NCBI GenBank assembly: GCA_031278315.1
Contig: JAITKS010000392.1
Coordinates: 1-8,743, forward strand
Origin: Planctomycetaceae bacterium
GTDB taxonomy: Bacteria; Planctomycetota; Planctomycetia; Pirellulales; Thermoguttaceae
Length of the DNA stretch: 8,743 nucleotides
Direction of reading: 5' to 3'
Every line of letters starts with the position of its first letter. Positions within the stretch are counted from its first letter, which is position 1. Shown in pieces: positions 7,083-8,743 of the stretch. The translations under genes and the position numbers were made by a program. A model generated the notes under the pieces. The model had not been told where the DNA came from, did no database searches, and worked only from the letters and a program-made list of their open reading frames with translations.

Positions 7083-7156
7083 CACGAAATACACGAAATA
7101 GACGAAAAAATTTTATTTCATATTTTTTCGTCTATTTTGTTTTTCGTGTATTTCGT
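7083..7156. repeat. CACGAAATA triple nonamer forming a long imperfect hairpin
   Basis: Nonamers at 7083-7091 (CACGAAATA), 7092-7100 (CACGAAATA) and 7101-7109 (GACGAAAAA) form the left arm. ACGAAATACACGAAA at 7084-7098 is perfectly complementary to 7142-7156 (15 bp). TAGACGAAAAAA at 7099-7110 is complementary to 7123-7134 (12 bp). The stem of 27 bp has one 7-base bulge (7135-7141) and a 12-base loop. No T-run follows on either strand, so classical intrinsic termination is unlikely. It sits between two convergent genes, where a structured 3' end could block read-through or stabilise mRNA. Confidence 0.85.
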
Positions 7157-7162
7157 AATCTC

Positions 7163-7187
7163 AAAAAAATGTAAAGCATGACTTTAC
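7163..7187 (-). terminator. Intrinsic terminator of the lipoprotein/DUF1559 operon
   Basis: On the - strand GTAAAG-TCATG-CTTTAC forms a 6-bp stem with a 5-base loop (7171-7187). It is followed by one A and then seven T (complement of the A-run 7163-7169). The stop codon of the lipoprotein gene (7184-7186) lies inside the stem. The stem is short and AT-rich, but the position immediately at the gene end and the T-run support termination. Confidence 0.65.
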
Positions 7188-7609
7188 GGGTGTTCGACAA
7201 CAAAATCGAATGTTTTATGAGAAGAGTCCACGTTGGCAGAAAAACCTGATGTCTCCGGCGAATTGAATTTTGGATTGATATGTACGGTTTCAACTCGTTT
7301 GTCCAAAACTTCTTCTCCGTTCTCGTTTTTTTTCATTTTATATTCAACGATAGTCGTATTGGCAAGCCAGACTTGATATTGTCCTTTTGGGATTCCGCTT
7401 CCGGCTTTTACTCCTTCTATACTGAAAGTACCATCGCTTTTGATGTCGCCTTGATACTGACTTTTGCCGTTGCCTAAAATTACCGTTCCTATCGTCAACG
7501 CCGAACCGTCGTCATATTTAACCGTCCCGTTGACCTTAATACCGCCGGAACAACCGACAAATGATAGTAACAGAACTCCCGCAAAAAATAAAATTAATTT
7601 GTTTCTCAT
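7184..7609 (-). CDS. Small lipoprotein with carboxypeptidase-regulatory-like (beta-sandwich) fold
   Basis: The 141-aa product starts MRNK, has a hydrophobic segment (residues 5-18) and a lipobox FVGC with C20 as the lipidation site; Ser at +2 does not signal inner-membrane retention, so an outer-membrane anchor is likely. Residues about 25-85 (VNGTVKYDDGSALTIGTVIL, then GDIKSDGTFSIEG and PKGQYQVWL) follow the beta-sandwich pattern of carboxypeptidase-regulatory-like domains, and INPKFNSPETSGFSANVD near the C-terminus is typical of the planctomycete lipoproteins of this kind. No enzyme residues are visible. The gene lies 111 bases downstream of the DUF1559 gene on the same strand, a pairing seen often in planctomycetes, so cotranscription is likely. 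There is no obvious Shine-Dalgarno before the ATG. Its precise role is unknown. Confidence 0.85.
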   Translation of the reverse strand: MRNKLILFFAGVLLLSFVGCSGGIKVNGTVKYDDGSALTIGTVILGNGKSQYQGDIKSDGTFSIEGVKAGSGIPKGQYQVWLANTTIVEYKMKKNENGEEVLDKRVETVHINPKFNSPETSGFSANVDSSHKTFDFVVEHP

Positions 7610-7641
7610 TTTGCTATTTATCGTAACGAAAAATGTGATTG

Positions 7642-7708
7642 ATAAAAATAAAAAAGAGTATCACAACCTCTCAAATAATTTATCATATTCAAGAGATTGC
7701 GATCTCTT
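7642..7708 (-). promoter_or_regulatory. Possible intercistronic attenuator-like structure
   Basis: Between the DUF1559 stop and the lipoprotein start, - strand RNA would contain four pairable segments: AAGAGAU (7708-7702), AUCUCUU (7697-7691), GAGAGG (7672-7667) and CUCUU (7658-7654). A U-rich run (6 U, A, 5 U; 7655-7644) overlaps the last segment. Segments 1 and 2 form a 7-bp stem with a 4-base loop. Segment 2 can instead pair with segment 3, and segment 3 with segment 4 as a weak 5-bp terminator-like stem. Only the 1-2 hairpin is strong; the rest is inference. Confidence 0.35.
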
Positions 7709-7720
7709 CACCAATATTTA

Positions 7721-8743
7721 TTACGGAATCGTAACCGATTGACCGTCTGAACCGTCACCGAGATAATACAAAAGCATGTGATCTATCGTCGGCGAAATCG
7801 CATGAACTGAACCGTCGCATAATACAAAATTCACAACGTTGACATGACTGCTTCCGAATCCGTATCTGCCCCAAATAGACGTTCCGCCGGTATTGTAATC
7901 GGGGTCCATCGCTTCCCATGCGGCCGCCGTAACATTACTCGGTTTATCTGTCGGTGAACGTGCAATGATCGGCGATTTACTGGTGTCGGCATGAATTAAA
8001 CGCGCAGCATTGAACATTTCATTATTACTATTGGCAGCAGTAAGAATCGTGCCGTCCCATTCCACATGTTCTATTCTTGCTTCGGAGTTCAAGGCATGTG
8101 CCGGAATAAATTTTTCACCAAAACAAACGGTATTACTGGTTCCATCTTTCAAATTCGAAAAACTAGCACGAGGTGCCCATGAAAGGATATTTACTCTGTG
8201 ACTAGTACTACTACCGTTAACACCGCCGGATAATGAGAGTTCGGAAACCTTAAAGCAGCCTGTAATTTCATTTTCATAGCTGTTGTAATAAGTATAGTTT
8301 GCCCAGTAATCTTCACGGGTTTTGGCAATAACTGCACAATAATCGCCGCGAGGTCCTGCTAATGAACTGCCGCCGCTAAAAATTGTCTTGCTAAATTTTC
8401 CAGCACTGCGCCGAGACGGACAAAAATAACACGGCACCGATGAAAGTTCCTTTCGCCGTTCGTCACTTGGAAGTTGCATAAACCATGTTGTTGGTCGTCC
8501 GCCTAATGACGGTGTTGTCCCTACTTCTGGCCAATACGTATAACCGGCGTTTGGAGCTTTCATATTATTGTACACTTCGTAAAGTGCAGCTTGCTCAATA
8601 TACGGATAGAGCAAAATATGTACCGACATATCCCAATCAAAAACCACTACAGGCGGCATCCCATTTCTAGCACTGTGAAAATTCTGGATGCCGAGTCCAA
8701 TTTGTTTGAGATTGTTACTGCATTGCATTCGTCTTGCCGCTTC
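7721..8743 (-). CDS. DUF1559 (SBP_bac_10) pseudopilin-like protein, N-terminus outside window
   Basis: The frame is open to the right edge: EAARR precedes the internal Met at 8728, matching the family's usual AREAARRMQCSNNLKQIGL block. The true start, with the prepilin cleavage site and N-terminal hydrophobic helix (FTLVELLVVIAIIG-type), should lie a few dozen codons outside. The visible part has NLKQIGLGIQNFHSARNGMPP, a Cys pair region (PCYFCPSRR), the DGTSNTVCFGEKF block and the terminal H-x9-DG motif (HVNVVNFVLCDGSVHAIS), all characteristic of DUF1559. In planctomycetes these proteins occur in many copies and are thought to be type-IV-pilin-like exported proteins, but their function is not established. 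It is the upstream gene of a likely operon with the lipoprotein. Confidence 0.93.
   Translation of the reverse strand, partial: EAARRMQCSNNLKQIGLGIQNFHSARNGMPPVVVFDWDMSVHILLYPYIEQAALYEVYNNMKAPNAGYTYWPEVGTTPSLGGRPTTWFMQLPSDERRKELSSVPCYFCPSRRSAGKFSKTIFSGGSSLAGPRGDYCAVIAKTREDYWANYTYYNSYENEITGCFKVSELSLSGGVNGSSTSHRVNILSWAPRASFSNLKDGTSNTVCFGEKFIPAHALNSEARIEHVEWDGTILTAANSNNEMFNAARLIHADTSKSPIIARSPTDKPSNVTAAAWEAMDPDYNTGGTSIWGRYGFGSSHVNVVNFVLCDGSVHAISPTIDHMLLYYLGDGSDGQSVTIP

Noticed and set aside
7083..7156. Long hairpin as a bidirectional intrinsic terminator
   Set aside because: Neither strand has a T-run directly after the stem; the better terminator for the - strand genes is the smaller hairpin at 7171-7187.

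Overview
The window looks like a piece of an AT-rich planctomycete chromosome. Three independent protein signs support this. (i) The right end carries a DUF1559 (SBP_bac_10) pseudopilin-like protein with the EAARRMQCSNNLKQIGL block and a C-terminal H-x9-DG motif, a family massively expanded in Planctomycetota. (ii) It is followed on the same strand by the small carboxypeptidase-regulatory-like lipoprotein that often accompanies DUF1559 genes. (iii) The central hydrolase ends in an SHD1-like domain, a planctomycete hallmark. The low GC is unlike most free-living planctomycetes and may mean a host-associated or anaerobic lineage, but that is inference.

Layout. Positions 1-4277 hold two outer-membrane-type proteins on the + strand: the 3' part of an autotransporter-like gene (open at the left edge), then a 670-aa secreted protein with a Pro/Asn-rich repeat region and a predicted C-terminal beta-barrel. 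A 556-base AT-rich intergenic region (4278-4833) holds dispersed repeats, a small hairpin and a good extended -10 promoter. Positions 4834-6918 (+) encode an unusual membrane protein: five N-terminal TM helices, a proline-rich linker, an alpha/beta-hydrolase domain with a plausible Ser/Asp/His triad, a sixth TM helix and an SHD1-like tail. A 265-base convergent intergenic region (6919-7183) holds the same repeats in opposite orientation, a long imperfect hairpin and an intrinsic terminator for the - strand genes. Positions 7184-8743 (-) hold the DUF1559 gene (5' end outside the window) and the lipoprotein gene, probably one operon.

Working together. All five genes are predicted to act at the cell envelope. 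No dedicated multi-gene system (defence, CRISPR, secretion machine, biosynthetic cluster) and no RNA gene, transposase or phage gene was seen. The most novel-looking items are a modular intergenic repeat (a 19-nt head followed by three 9-nt units whose sequence differs between copies, present in inverted orientation on both sides of the hydrolase gene) and the domain architecture of the hydrolase itself.
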